Shown here: piece after piece, positions 12,101 through 22,157 of the stretch
Numbering within the stretch: position 1 is the first letter of the stretch
Layout of the letters: every line of letters starts with the position of its first letter
Notes under the pieces: model-generated
Databases searched by the model: none
What the model saw: only the letters and a program-made list of their open reading frames with translations
Told to the model about the DNA's origin: nothing
Origin: Tetradesmus obliquus
Lineage: Eukaryota; Chlorophyta; Chlorophyceae; Sphaeropleales; Scenedesmaceae
Length of the DNA stretch: 64,000 nt
Direction of reading: 5' to 3'
Assembly: GCA_030272155.1 (NCBI GenBank)
Contig: CP126194.1
Coordinates: 6,377,501-6,441,500 of the forward strand
Position numbers and translations under genes: made by a program

Positions 12101-12558
12101 GCTGCGCAAAGCACAATCGAGTTTGATAAAGTCACTAACAGCTGTAATCTCATGTGACCTGGCATAACCGCTGCAGCTTGCAGGAAATACTTCTGCTACC
12201 ACACCAAGATGTGTTGATCATGCCTGCTGTGCTTCCACTCACCACACGAACCAGGCACTGCACCTGCAAGGCGGGAAACACATGGCAGCATCAAGTGTCA
12301 GCATGCCTGCACCTTTGCTTTGCCATGTGGCTGTACACCACTTGCAGGAATTGCAGAAAAGCAGCAGGCACCAAAATTTACTGCGGGAATGGGCATGCAT
12401 GCGCAGACAAGCAGCATTGTGGTGCGACAGCTGCTGCAGGCAGGCGCAACAGCAGAATGACTCACCAGCTGATATGACTCCTGGCCATTGATGCAGGCCT
12501 GCTTCTGAGCCAGGGCCTGCGCTTGTGCCTTGCCCTTCGCCTGTACATTTGCGCACAT
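6657..12558 (-). CDS. ASY1: HORMA-domain meiotic axis protein (ASY1/HOP1)
   Basis: Meiosis-specific chromosome-axis protein acting in homologue pairing and recombination-partner choice. Fourteen exons: 12558-12466, 12263-12243, 11992-11914, 11611-11537, 11047-10962, 10667-10563, 10312-10214, 9981-9863, 9651-9528, 9220-9046, 8859-8534, 8297-8202, 7669-7300, 6994-6657. All phases agree and give 701 residues. The HORMA domain covers about 20-255: MRGLFPEE; EVRFQVVRLMRMLVQ...LDQVPDE; YLFIKLTYHDHTPEEYEPPY; VSVRIKSVLDSCDDQ. These match plant ASY1 block by block. An acidic, Gln/Ala-rich linker follows. Residues about 420-490 (YETVRDYCLA...VNFLDVLGCF...GYTYTVL) could be a degenerate winged helix or SWIRM-like chromatin-binding region. 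The basic tail has RLRKASYVNNPIYQ (about 663-676), placed where ASY1 carries its HORMA closure motif. Start ATG 12558 gives an N-terminus of typical length. The naming is by recall of the family. Confidence 0.92.
7891..8111. mobile_element. short palindromic element (MITE-like)
   Basis: Lies inside an ASY1 intron (7670-8201). The ends are perfect inverted repeats of 25 bp (7891-7915 and 8087-8111). Each end is itself a near-palindrome, CTTTTGTTC-4 bases-GAACAAAAG. The middle holds a perfect 22-bp palindrome at 8023-8044 (core GGTTCTATAGAACC), and a half site lies near 7920-7938. It is AT-richer than its surroundings and non-coding. I see no clear target duplication, so a foldback or MITE origin is inferred. 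Confidence 0.65.
9337..9590 (-). repeat. tandem duplication of exon end plus donor (ASY1)
   Basis: Two copies 114 bp apart. The coding segment EMQELEG(S/A)QQ and its splice donor occur at 9528 (copy used in the model) and again at 9414 further into the intron. The adjoining intron sequence is also copied (ATTGCAAGACAGC versus ATTGTAACACAGC). The spacing is a multiple of three and the frame is open between the donors. Confidence 0.8.
11217..11420 (+). repeat. interspersed CTTGCAGGA repeats in an ASY1 intron
   Basis: The word CTTGCAGGA(G/C) recurs about seven times in 200 bp, often as GCTTGCAGGAGCATGCTTGTG. It also appears singly near 12177 and 12343. Non-coding; origin unknown. Confidence 0.7.
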
Positions 12559-13479
12559 AAACTTGAATTATTGTTTAGCAGCGTGACGTTTTGCTGAGGG
12601 CAGCGGCTGCGGCAGCCACTAGGCTCACAAGGCAGCACAGCAAAGTGCTGCTCAGGCCATGACACGATGATTCTTTGTGCAGTCAAACCAGCTGGTCAAT
12701 CCTCCAATTAGGTTAATCCGACTTGGTTGCTTCTAGTGGGTCAAGTATGGCAGGCGCTGCATGCGTGCTGTTCCGCCACGCTGCCAGTGCTGCTGCTGTC
12801 CCTGCTGCTGCTGCTGCTGCTGCTGCTCCTGCTGCTGGTGCTGATTTGGGAACGACAGCCATGCCAGAACATATTTCAAATAACTGCCACCCACCATGAT
12901 CCTGGTGTTCTTGATGTTTGAAGCTTAGGCTTGGGACTAGGTCTTTGATTGACAGGGGAAGTCCCAGCTGGTCACAACTGTTGTCAAGGAAGGCAGCCCA
13001 ACGACGGGCTCCTGCGTGCAGCGTAGTCCAAAAGATCAGCGTCGTGACAGTCCAACGACCCAAGGCAAGCTTCATATCAGTCTGCAACTGTCGAACGCGT
13101 AGAGGCAATCAAGTTGGAAACGTGAGGGCTTGCCTTATACGCGGTGCCGCTCGCCTGCTATCAACGCCTTATATAATCAATGATTGTTATAAGAAATGTT
13201 TAAGAGAGTGTAAACGTAAGCAAACGCTGCACAGCGAGACGGGTCAAGTGCTGCAGTAGGCTGTCCAATGAAAGATCAAAGTAGGCAGCGTGCGTCGAAC
13301 AGCACAGTACAGACCCAGAACATGCAGATTTCTACCCAATTCTCCTTTTCATCGATATTAAACAGCCACGGCAGCCGCGAGGGACGTGTTATAACATCGA
13401 GGGTTCTTCAAATTTGAACTTCAGTCACGAGCTCGAGCAGTTCAGGAGGTACAGTACAGCGCCTTTTCAGTATTTGTCA
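12559..13479. other. spacer upstream of ASY1
   Basis: Presumed promoter region of the leftward ASY1 gene. It contains a CTG tract at about 12790-12840. The leftward open frame 13108-12713 (131 codons) includes that tract and resembles nothing known, so I do not call it a gene. No regulatory site could be named. Confidence 0.4.
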
Positions 13480-13489
13480 CCTTAAGCAT

Positions 13490-13494
13490 GGTTA
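13490..13494 (-). terminator. TGTAA polyadenylation signal, selenoprotein M
   Basis: On the minus strand the pentamer TGTAA, the usual green-algal poly(A) signal, lies about 735 bases beyond the SELENOM stop. It would give a 3' UTR of about 0.75 kb, long enough to hold a SECIS element. Other TGTAA sites may be used. Confidence 0.35.
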
Positions 13495-13499
13495 CAAGC

Positions 13500-14226
13500 A
13501 ACGTCGCACTGCTATGTGCGCCAGAGACACACCTCCATATTGGTGCGTGCTGCACAATGTGCAATTGTGTATCAAACACATTGTCACTCATGCTCCCACT
13601 GCTTTTGTTGAACATCAACGTTGAACACAACAGGATGCCTACCAGATGAAATGCTTCAAGGGATCAGCTGGTGCATGCTTGTGGTCGGTGTCAGGCCTTG
13701 CAGGGGCACCCAGTGAGGGTTGCCTTTGCTGCAAAGGCCATCATAAACCTCAGACACGCACAGACATATCCTTGAGCGCCAGCAACCAGCAGGCATCCAA
13801 AGCCTCTAGCCACATGCTTGCCAGCCAACCACGCCCCTGATTACCTGTGTCACGACAAGGATGTTGCTGCAACAAACGCAGCACAGCTGAGGATCACGAA
13901 GCGCACAACAATATCACAGCGGATGCGTGTTGTGTGTATGGTTTTGAATCACCACTACAGCTGCGGTGGTGCTGCATGTCAAATGACACCCATGGGATTG
14001 CTGCTGCAAATGGTACGCAACGTCACCGCTAGTAGCGCAGCTCAAAACCATGCTGCAGTACTGCTGGCTGCAAAACTCTGTCGTTCTGCTGGGTGACAGT
14101 TTACTGGCCAAACGACAGCAAGCGCAAAGTGAACGTGACGCTCAAGCTGCAGCTCTGGAACCCATGTCTACCTGGCTGGCTAGCTGGCTGGCAAGCTGGC
14201 TGGGGGTGGGGGTGCCCTTGGGAGCG
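13500..14226 (-). other. SELENOM 3' UTR (predicted)
   Basis: This should contain the SECIS element. Hairpins visible on the minus strand include GCCTTTG/CAAAGGC at about 13731-13747, and ACAATGTG/CACATTGT (13584-13577 with 13561-13554). Neither shows the full set of an ATGA quartet, apical AA and a 3' GA at the right spacing. Confidence 0.4.
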
Positions 14227-16018
14227 CTACAGCTCCCCATGCCCCCCTGCCTCCTCTTCATACGGGCGATCATAGAATGTGACGCCCTCAACCTCAGCAC
14301 CATCGTCGTCTGCAGCAGAGCAGCAACATCAGAACAGCAGCAGCTCAGTCAGCAGAAGAGCCCACTAGCCAAAAAAACGGCAGCATGATGAACCTCAACC
14401 CAGCAGCATGGGCTGCAGCCAGGACTGCCAGCAGCACCAGCACACAAATGGGGCTGTAGCTAGCGCACGTGGCAAGGATACAGCAGTGCATGGATACAGC
14501 AGGAGAAGCAGGTGTATGCTGCAGATGGTGTGGACGGTATACTTCAGGAGTACCCACCGCATGAGACATACACGTATGCTGTACAGCACGTGATACCCAC
14601 CAAGCACTTCACCTGCTGCACGCTTGTTTCGCGCATATGCCTAGACGCACTGACCGCCTCCATCTAGCTGCATGTATGCACATACATGCCTGCAACCCCC
14701 TCTTCCCCAAAAGCACACATGCACAGCAGGCTGCACTCTGCCTGCCTGCCTGTCTCCCTCTCCTGCCTGCCTGCCTGCCTGCGCCCTCTCCCCTGCCCAC
14801 CTGCGCCCCCTCCTCTGCCTGCCTGCCTGTGTCCCTCCCCTGCCTGCCTGGCTCACCTGGGCCTGGGGGCTGCTCCTGCTGCTCTGGCTCCACTGGCACG
14901 CGGGTGAAGCCGCGCTGCTGCATCAGCTCATGCAGCTGCTCCTCATTGAGGTCCTGCAGGGACTCCCTGGACACCTGCGGCGGCAGAGCAGCAGCAGCAG
15001 CAGCAGCGGCAGACGCGGTGCAACAGCAGAGTGCAACAGCAGAGTGCACCAGCAGGTCAGTGCACCAGCACCAGCAGGTCAGTCCGGCCCTGTGCAGCAA
15101 GCAGCACGATGCTTACAAGAGTGCACACCCTCATTCTTGTTGAGTGCGGGTGTACCAGTTTCAAGCTGCCGTTGTCACCGTAGCGGCCACAAAAAGAGTG
15201 TCAAAGGATGTTCAGCCGCTCAAACTTCAGAGGGAGCAACAAGACGTCTGCTGCTGCTGCTGCTCTGCCTGCGGCTTGCTCACCTCCTCAGCCTCCCCAC
15301 CAGCCTGCCTCTTGTACATGACCAGCTCTGGCATCGCACCTGGGATGCTGCAGCAGCATGCACAAGCAGAAGGTCAGCAAACATGGCACCCTTGCCTTGC
15401 GCACTCATGCCGTATCACTGACATGACTTCAGGCACACTGCCCTGCTGCACCACCATGCCACCTCCTGCATTCACAGACTGCTGATGCAGGTGCGGGCAC
15501 GGCACTGAGAGGAGCTCAGATCAGACCAAGGGTGGTACTCACAACTGCACTGACAAACCCTTGTACTCTTCCTTGAGCACAGATTCGTAGATGAAGTGCT
15601 TCACCCTGCAAGCAGCGATACGGCAGGCGTGTCAGCAGCACGCAGAATGCGGCTACAGTCATGTCACAAGCATATCGCTGCTACTGCCTAGTGATTTGGT
15701 TTCACTGTGCAGCAGAACTATCTCGCTGGTGCGTTGTGCTTGTGCCTGTGTAGGTGCCTGAGTGCAGCTTGCTTTGCTGGGGTATTGCTGTGCAACCACC
15801 GTACTCACTCAGGCAAAGAGTTCAAGCGTCAGCCAGAGCAGCTCTGCGAAAGAACGTCAGTCAGTGAGCAGCAGATGGCGTGTCGGGCGTAATTCAGCGT
15901 GTTTGGAAAACGAACCAACAGGACCCACCTCAATGACTCCGGTGGTCACCGTCTTCACGGCATCTTGGGCAGCCACAAAGCCCAAACATGCGACCAAGAA
16001 GACCACTATCGTCTTCAT
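14227..16018 (-). CDS. SELENOM: selenoprotein M (ER thiol oxidoreductase-like)
   Basis: Thioredoxin-fold selenoprotein of the endoplasmic reticulum. Exons 16018-15929, 15843-15809, 15605-15543, 15347-15284, 14974-14857 and 14309-14227 join in phase to 150 residues, close to the 145 of human SELENOM. Residues 1-18 are a signal peptide (MKTIVVFLVACLGFVAAQ). The redox motif is C32-S-G-U35, with Sec encoded by TGA at 15831-15829. The context ESCSGURLNSLPEVKHF closely parallels the animal CGGU motif and the residues after it. Later blocks also fit: FIPGAMPELVMYKR, then SRESLQDLNEEQLHELMQQRGF. The protein ends GGHGEL, a KDEL/HDEL-like retrieval signal, where animal proteins end HADL. The TGA is followed by four more in-phase exons with family homology, so it is not a stop. 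I could not identify the SECIS by eye. Confidence 0.9.
14735..14850. repeat. TGCC-rich simple repeat in SELENOM intron
   Basis: Repeated CTGCCTGCCTGC blocks alternate with CTCCCCTGCC in the last SELENOM intron, just beyond the exon ending at 14857. Non-coding simple sequence that keeps several frames open. Confidence 0.8.
15829..15831 (-). other. selenocysteine codon (TGA)
   Basis: In-frame TGA in the 35-nt second exon of SELENOM. It occupies the second redox position of the CSGU motif, where the family carries Sec or Cys. Read as a stop it would leave 34 residues and orphan four conserved exons. Confidence 0.88.
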
Positions 16019-16706
16019 TGTCACGGAGACACACCGAGAGCGATCTGGCAGCACTGCCCAATAACTTGCGAGCCTAAAGCAACGTGCGTCCGTGCTGACT
16101 TTCGTCACCTGAACATGTACAGACGCCTGCTTTGAACAAATGGGCTGTGCGACAGTGCCTCGGGTAGAACAAAATGCCAGCCAGGGTGCAGCGTTCAGTT
16201 AAGGGTTCTGGCACAATCATGTGCGACATTTTTGGGGTTTTCTTGCGGCCCAGGGCCTGCGGCAGTGCTGCAAGTTGGGCAAACAACGCCAAGACGCTGA
16301 TGGGTGCTTAGAAGCTGCTGGTAGCAGGCGGCTGGGTATGGCGGTTGCGTACAAAGCACATGTATCCAGTCGCAACATGCACCAGTACATCGCAGCTCAA
16401 GAGTCACGTCATATGCCTTTTCACATCACTGATTGTTGCAAACGAGATGCATGCCATTAGAAGCATGCAGGGCACCAGGTGAATGCTGTGCCCCGTGCCG
16501 GTACAGCTGGGAGCACTGCACCAACCGAAGCCTTGACAAGTCACTTGACAACTGATGCTGACAACGCAGCAACGCAACTTGTGCCCCTGAATACCACAGC
16601 AGCAGCTGTGTAGCAAACAGCAATTCATCATGATCATCATGTTACCCATCAAGCCAGCTATTCACACATCCTGCAACACTGACAGCGCCCGCAGCACCGC
16701 TCTTGA
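16019..16706. other. spacer with a zinc-finger-like fragment
   Basis: Spacer between SELENOM and the F-box-like gene. The minus-strand frame 16407-16195 (ELRCTGACCDWIHVLC ... QRLGVVCPTC) has paired cysteines and a His in a PHD-like order, beginning CTGACCDWIHVLC and ending CPTC. It lacks a convincing start or splice context and may be a scrap of a retroelement ORF1. Low confidence. Confidence 0.3.
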
Positions 16707-19700
16707 TCATGCACCTGCTGCTGCCAGCAGCCTATCCACCTCAGCCTTGCTCAACTGTTTTGCAGCCGGCAGCTGGCTCAGGCCCTCCAATAGCGTGCGG
16801 CAGCGACCCCCATCCACCACCACTTGCCGCATCAAACCACCCAAGGTCTCTGTGTCAAACTGCTGCATAGCTGGCAGCGAGCACAGGGCACTGACCACGG
16901 CAGCATTGGCGGCTGCCTCTATTGCAGATGGTGCCGTGCTGGCCGGAGCTGCTTTGGCTGCCTCCTGCAGCAGCGCCACTGCATCAGCGGTACTCAGCTG
17001 CGGCGCAACGCTGCACGTGCACAGGCTCTGCACTGCCGGCCAGCTGTGCAGCTTCACCGCCAGCAGCAGCAGCTCCTGCACTGCCGCTGCAGGCAGTGGC
17101 AGCACGCCGCCCTGCTCCATCGTGCACCTCTGCCCAGAGCTGCCACTGCTGCTGCTGTCCGTGCTCTGACAATTGCTGTTGCAAGATGCCGTGCAGGTTA
17201 CACACAGGACCTTGAGAGCAGTGTCCAGCGGTGTTGCTGGAAGCGGCGAGGGTGCCTCTGCCTCGCGGTAGCTCATCCTCATGAGTGCTTTGCGCGCCTT
17301 TTGTTGCTGCAGCACTGCCTGGCGCTGTATGGCTGCGCGTATCAATGCAGCTCGCTGCTCATGGCTGAGCTGAGCTAAGCCTGGAAGTGCAGCCAGCCTC
17401 TGAGTAACTGCTGTTGCTGCTGCACCAGCTGCCGCTTCATCACGCAGGCCGGCAGCTGGGCGCCCAGCAGCTGCTATGCCCAGCAGCAGCACCTTTTCTG
17501 CATCTTCGCTGCTCATGTCCATCGCAGCTGCAGGGCATGCCTCCAGCAGTGCTTTAAGGGCCCCGTAGTCAACGCTGTGCAAGGCTTGCTCAAGCAGCCC
17601 TGCCAGCTGCTGCGGCTGCACATCAAAGAAAGCCCCGTCACACAGCAGGCTGAATGTTGAGCGCTGCCCCAGCTGCATAGTTGCACCCAGCATGCGCACG
17701 AGCTGCTGCTGGTCCATGCCCTGGTCACTGCACTGTTCCAGCTCCAGCAGCAGCCCCACCAGCAGCTCGGCAACTGCAACCAACAGCCAGGAAGCAGCAG
17801 CAGCGGTTGCAGCAGTTGAACGAGCTCACTACCGCAGTGATATACACGGAAAGGCTCAAAAGGGCGAAGCACTTTTGGCCTTTGCTGCTCTGATATACAC
17901 GGAAGTTGCAATCGGCCTGTGCAGCGCCACAGTGCTGATGCAAGCCATACAAGCAGCATTGACGGTGATGTGCATGATGGTGTGGTTTCTGCTGCTCGGC
18001 ACACCCTGCTCCACAGCAGCACTCGCACATGCTTGCAGACGTCTTTGCCATGCAGTTACACCACACGCACACAAACAGGTATGTTGCACGACAAGCTGCT
18101 CGAATTCTGCTGTCTGCTGCTGCGCTGATCACGTGCAGTAGCCCCGCGTACGCACCGCCTTCGCCATGCTTGTGCAGCAGTGCCTGCTCTGCCAGGTCAG
18201 CAACGTCCTGCAGGGAGCCTTGCAGTGCTGCAGGGTGCTGGCAGAGCACGCCCAAGAGTTCATGGTCATGCTGCTGTGCAGCCTGCACGATGAGCGGCCA
18301 GATGGTAGCTGTGCCTAGCTCGTTGGCATGCGGCAAGTGCAGCAGCAGGGTCTGCAGCTCGCTGCAAAGCAGTGAACAGGCAACCAGCATAGGGAGGCAA
18401 TGCAGTCAGTGCCTGATCCAACCTGCACTCCGTAACAGGCAACAAGGTGTACTGTCCAGCGTCTGCAGTGCAATTGGGTGTGATTAGCGGTTGAACATAT
18501 GCAGATCTTTCAGCTTGCTGCAGATTCTTGTGTGTTCCTGCTGCAAAACCACCCATATTCATACAACACTGCTTACTGATCAACACAGCAAGCAGCCATT
18601 CAACACCTTGCAGGCCACATACAGACCAGAACCCTGTCTCTGTCACTGCAAATGCCGTGCTTGCGCCGCTGCACCCTGCCTGTGGCACCTCGGCCAGCTG
18701 ACACATTGCAGCAGCTCAGCTATCTGAGACGCATCAAGCTGCTGCCCTGCTGGCAGTGCCAGCAGCAGCTTGGCGTCGTGCTCCCAAACCAGCAGGACCC
18801 TCCATCCAGACCTGCGCGTTAGCCTGTGCTGCAGCACCGTTTTCAGCAGCTGAAACACGTCTTGTGCTTCCATCGCTTGAGCTGCGGTATGCTGGCACAG
18901 CAGCGCAGTGCAGCAGCCAGTTGCCTGCTGCAGCGAGGCCATGAGTACAGCTGCATAGTCTGCTGATGTGATGTGCTGCGTGCCAGGCAATGCCAGCAGG
19001 GTCTTCAGCAGCTCATGGTCACGCGTGCTGTCCAGCTCATCTGGGTGCTGCTGCTGCTGCAGCAGCAGGCTGCGCAGCACGGCTGCCCATGCAGCAGGTT
19101 CCTGCAAAGAAGGACAGCGTTGTCCAACAACTGCTTGTAACGACGTAAAGACAAATCCCAGCAGAAAAATCGTTTTGAGTGACATGGCTGGTCCACTTGG
19201 GGTTACATATGTAAACATCAATGCCATGTCAAGCACCGCAGCAGAAACTACACCAACAGACTGTGGTGTCAGAGCAATGCGTAGTGTATAATCCTAAAGG
19301 CAGCACTTGCATGCACTGCCGGCATCGGGGCGAGGCACGGATTGCCAGCAGCTGAGCTCGCCATAGCCTGTGCCCCAGGCAGCTGCAGCAGCTGCTCGAG
19401 TGCGCTGTGAATGAACAAACAGTCCAGGCGTGTACCTGCTGCCAGCAGCAGCTGGTGCATACGCGCTGCAGAGATCTGCTGTGCCGCAGGGAACTCTAAA
19501 AGCTCCAGGGTGTTGGAAGCTGCTCCCCTTTGCAGCGCCTGGCCAAGCAGGTCTGCAAGCAGCTCAGGACTCAGGGACTCTGCTGCTGGCAGCTTCCTGA
19601 GGCAGCTCAGGGTGCCCTTTTCTGAGTAGCTGATGTGCTGCCGCACTTCCTGCTGCGCCTGAGCCACCAGAACATCCTCTGCACAGCAGGCAGGCAGAGC

Positions 19701-20873
19701 AAGCAACTTTAGCACCAAGTGCAATACACCAAGAATTCCACAGCCAAGCAGCCATGTTCCTCAGCTTCCAACTCCCTGTCAGCCTGAAGCAAGAAAACTA
19801 TTAGCTGGCAGCCACCAGGGCAGAGTTTCCTGAATGTGCGGGCTCACTTGGCAGCTCAGCAGCTGCTGGCAGCTTCAGCAGCCACTTTGTGACTTCATTG
19901 TCGTGCTCCTCCACTGCCTGCATAGCCTCACACCTCAGCAGCTGCTGCAGCAGCTGCGGAGTGACCTCCTGTGCCAGCGCTTGCTGCTGCTGCTGCAGCA
20001 GCTGCGGGCTGCCTGGTGCAAGCGCTTCCAGCAGCTGGCACACCTGGCTTGAACTCTCACGGAAGTTCACAGCCAGGAACAGGATGCCAGGCAGCAGCGC
20101 ACGCTGGAGTACGTCCAGCGCCTGCAGCAGCTGCTGCCGCTCCTGCCGCCTTTGATCGCTGTGGCCCTCTTCCCACATTGCGTCCTGGGCAACCACAGCA
20201 CGCAGTAGGGTTGTGCACATATGCACAAACAGGCAGCAACATGGTTGTCCACAAGGGCTCAGCATATGCACCTGATGCTGATGTCTTTGTGTGCATGGGC
20301 CTGTGCTTGTTTAACTGGCATGCTACAGCACAGCAGCAGCTGGCATTGCTGGCAGACGTTGGCTTTGAGTGTGCCAAGCACTGCACTCACCCTCCAGTCA
20401 TCCAAGAGCAGCAGCGGGGCCAGCGCGGGTGCATCTTGCACTGCTCCTGCTTTGATCCACACCCAGGCGCCAGCAACTGGCCGGGCACAAGCTTCCACAA
20501 CTTGCTGGAAGGTGAAGCGCAGCCCAGCTGCTGCTAGCACTGCTGCTACCTCCTCAGGTGCGCAGGGTGTGGCAAGCAATGCAGCAGCAGTGCTGCCCTG
20601 CAGAATGTCGGCCCACTGAGCAGCAGAGCCTCCCAGCTCACACAGCCATTTCACTGCTTGGGTGTGTTTGATGAGGTGCTGTTTATCACACAGCGCAGCA
20701 TCACGCACGCTTTTGCACAGCAGGTAACCAGCAGTGCTGCTCCGAACAAGCGCCTGCACTGCTGCGTGCAAATCCTTGCTGCTGCTGGCTAGGGCAGCCA
20801 AAGCCGCACAGTTCAGTTTAGGCAGGTAAAGTTCCAACACCTGGTGTAATGTTTCAGATCGTGTGAGCTGCAT
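16707..20873 (-). CDS. F-box-like helical-repeat protein
   Basis: Unnamed 955-residue protein from six exons: 20873-20391, 20184-19848, 19678-19317, 19101-18689, 18361-18156, 17773-16707. The phases close exactly, and this decided the acceptor at 19678 and the donor at 19317. The N-terminus (LHQVLELYLPKLNCAALAALASSSKDLHAAV) has the Leu-Pro-x-Leu...Leu-Ala-x-Leu-Ala-Ser pattern of an F-box-like helix bundle. The rest is built of degenerate units of roughly 35-45 residues centred on LPAxxxLSxxxLxxLL, for example LPAAESLSPELLADLLGQAL, FPAAQQISAARMHQLLLAA, LPAGQQLDASQIAELLQ and LPAAKQLSKAEVDRLLAAA at the C-terminus. They should form an alpha-solenoid. A role as an SCF substrate receptor is possible but only inferred. 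No membrane segment or organelle signal is evident. Confidence 0.75.
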
Positions 20874-22156
20874 TGTCGCCCAGCAGCTTGTACCTGGCAA
20901 GCAGGTGTGTGCAGCTTGCAAGGCAAGAGCAGGATCTGGTCTGATGCGGCTGACACTTTAGTAGCTGTGACGGGTATATCGCACCGCAGACGCGCATGAT
21001 GAAGACCGATACTGCAAAAAGCTAAGCAGCCGGATACTTCTGGTCTGAGACAAATGAAGTGACAGATTTGAACCCGTTTGAATTCGGAAGGGCAACAATG
21101 CTGAACCAAGCACACGACTTCTCCAGATAACGATGCATGTGGATTTTAAGAGATCTACCAGGAGGTATTTTACAGCCCAGCAGCCTGTTGTAGCCCTGCA
21201 TGCACTTGCATGGTGCATGGCAGAAGCCTGCCATGGCTGCATCACCCACATCTGTCGGCAGAGTGAATTCTTAGACAGTCAGACGAGGACCGTTTTGTTG
21301 CGGATTGTGACCGGTCTGCCAGTGCAGGCTGCACTGCCTGACACCTTGCAGCCTGGCCAAGTGCAGTTCCAGGTCAAGCACTCGGGCAGGTTGCAGCAGC
21401 TAAGATTTGATGAACAATTGATATTGGTCAAGGAAAACAAGTGCAGCAAAGCTTTTTTTTGTAGCATGCGCAAGCATTTAGTCATGTTGGTTACTTGCTT
21501 GTGCTTGTGCCCGGCCTGATGAGGGTCTGACAGGGAGGCAATATGCGGCTGTACAGATAGTCGTCAGAAAACGTGAAATGCATGGGTGGGAACTAGACGA
21601 TCTGAAGTTCACGATTTAGTTGACCAGAGTTGTAGAGGCCACAACCCGTACCGTACATACAATGCTCACGCACCCCACCAGTGCCCGTCTGTCAAGCCGA
21701 ACCAGGCCTACAAATACGTGGAGTTCACCTTTGATATGTTCAACGTTTAGCTCAGCAGCTGGTTTTGCGGTATTGCAGCGCTTTACCGCAGCAGGTAGCG
21801 CCAGAAGACAGATGGCAACTAGAGTGCAGGTGAAGCACAAGCAGCAGCACATTCGGGAGCAGGCCTGCTTATCTTGACTCTTAGCTGCCATGTAAGCACG
21901 TCTACAGCATGTGCACTGCTCCCCAGCATGCTGTGGGCAACAGCTGGCTTGCAACAGCAGCGCTGAGCCGCATCTCAAGCTCCTGGATCACATTCACTTA
22001 CTTGCTCTGAGCGACAGGCATGGCAGCAGTGAAGTGAAGCATAGCTGTGAACTTCAACTTATTGTTGCCAAGTCAGCCTGGTAGCTCTACACCACGGATA
22101 CTGCACCTTGATGCTGACATGGCACTGTGTTACGCACTGCCTGGCAGGCAGCAGCA
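20874..22156. other. divergent spacer, one doubtful small ORF
   Basis: Lies between the start of the leftward F-box-like gene and the rightward phosphatase, so both promoters should be here. The minus frame 21891-21616 (91 codons) starts MAAKSQDKQACSRMCCCLCF and then has a hydrophobic LVAICLLALPAAV stretch, like a small single-pass membrane protein. It has no recognised relative. The plus frame 21133-21519 also stays open without homology. I accept neither as proven. Confidence 0.3.
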
Positions 22157-22157
22157 G

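Noticed and set aside
12713..13108. 131-codon minus-strand frame
   Set aside because: Contains a CTG-derived poly-Ala run, lacks homology and has no splice partners.
13554..13584. Hairpin ACAATGTG/CACATTGT as the SECIS of SELENOM
   Set aside because: It follows a TGA but lacks the 3' GA quartet and a properly placed AA, so it fails the basic SECIS pattern.
14345..14569. Minus-strand hydrophobic stretch (ICVLVLLAVLAAAHAAG) as a transmembrane exon of SELENOM
   Set aside because: No acceptor gives the needed phase, while the exons on either side join perfectly without it and give a soluble ER protein of normal size.
21133..21519. 128-codon plus-strand frame between the F-box-like gene and the phosphatase
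   Set aside because: No recognisable motif and no splice context; kept only as a note in the spacer entry.
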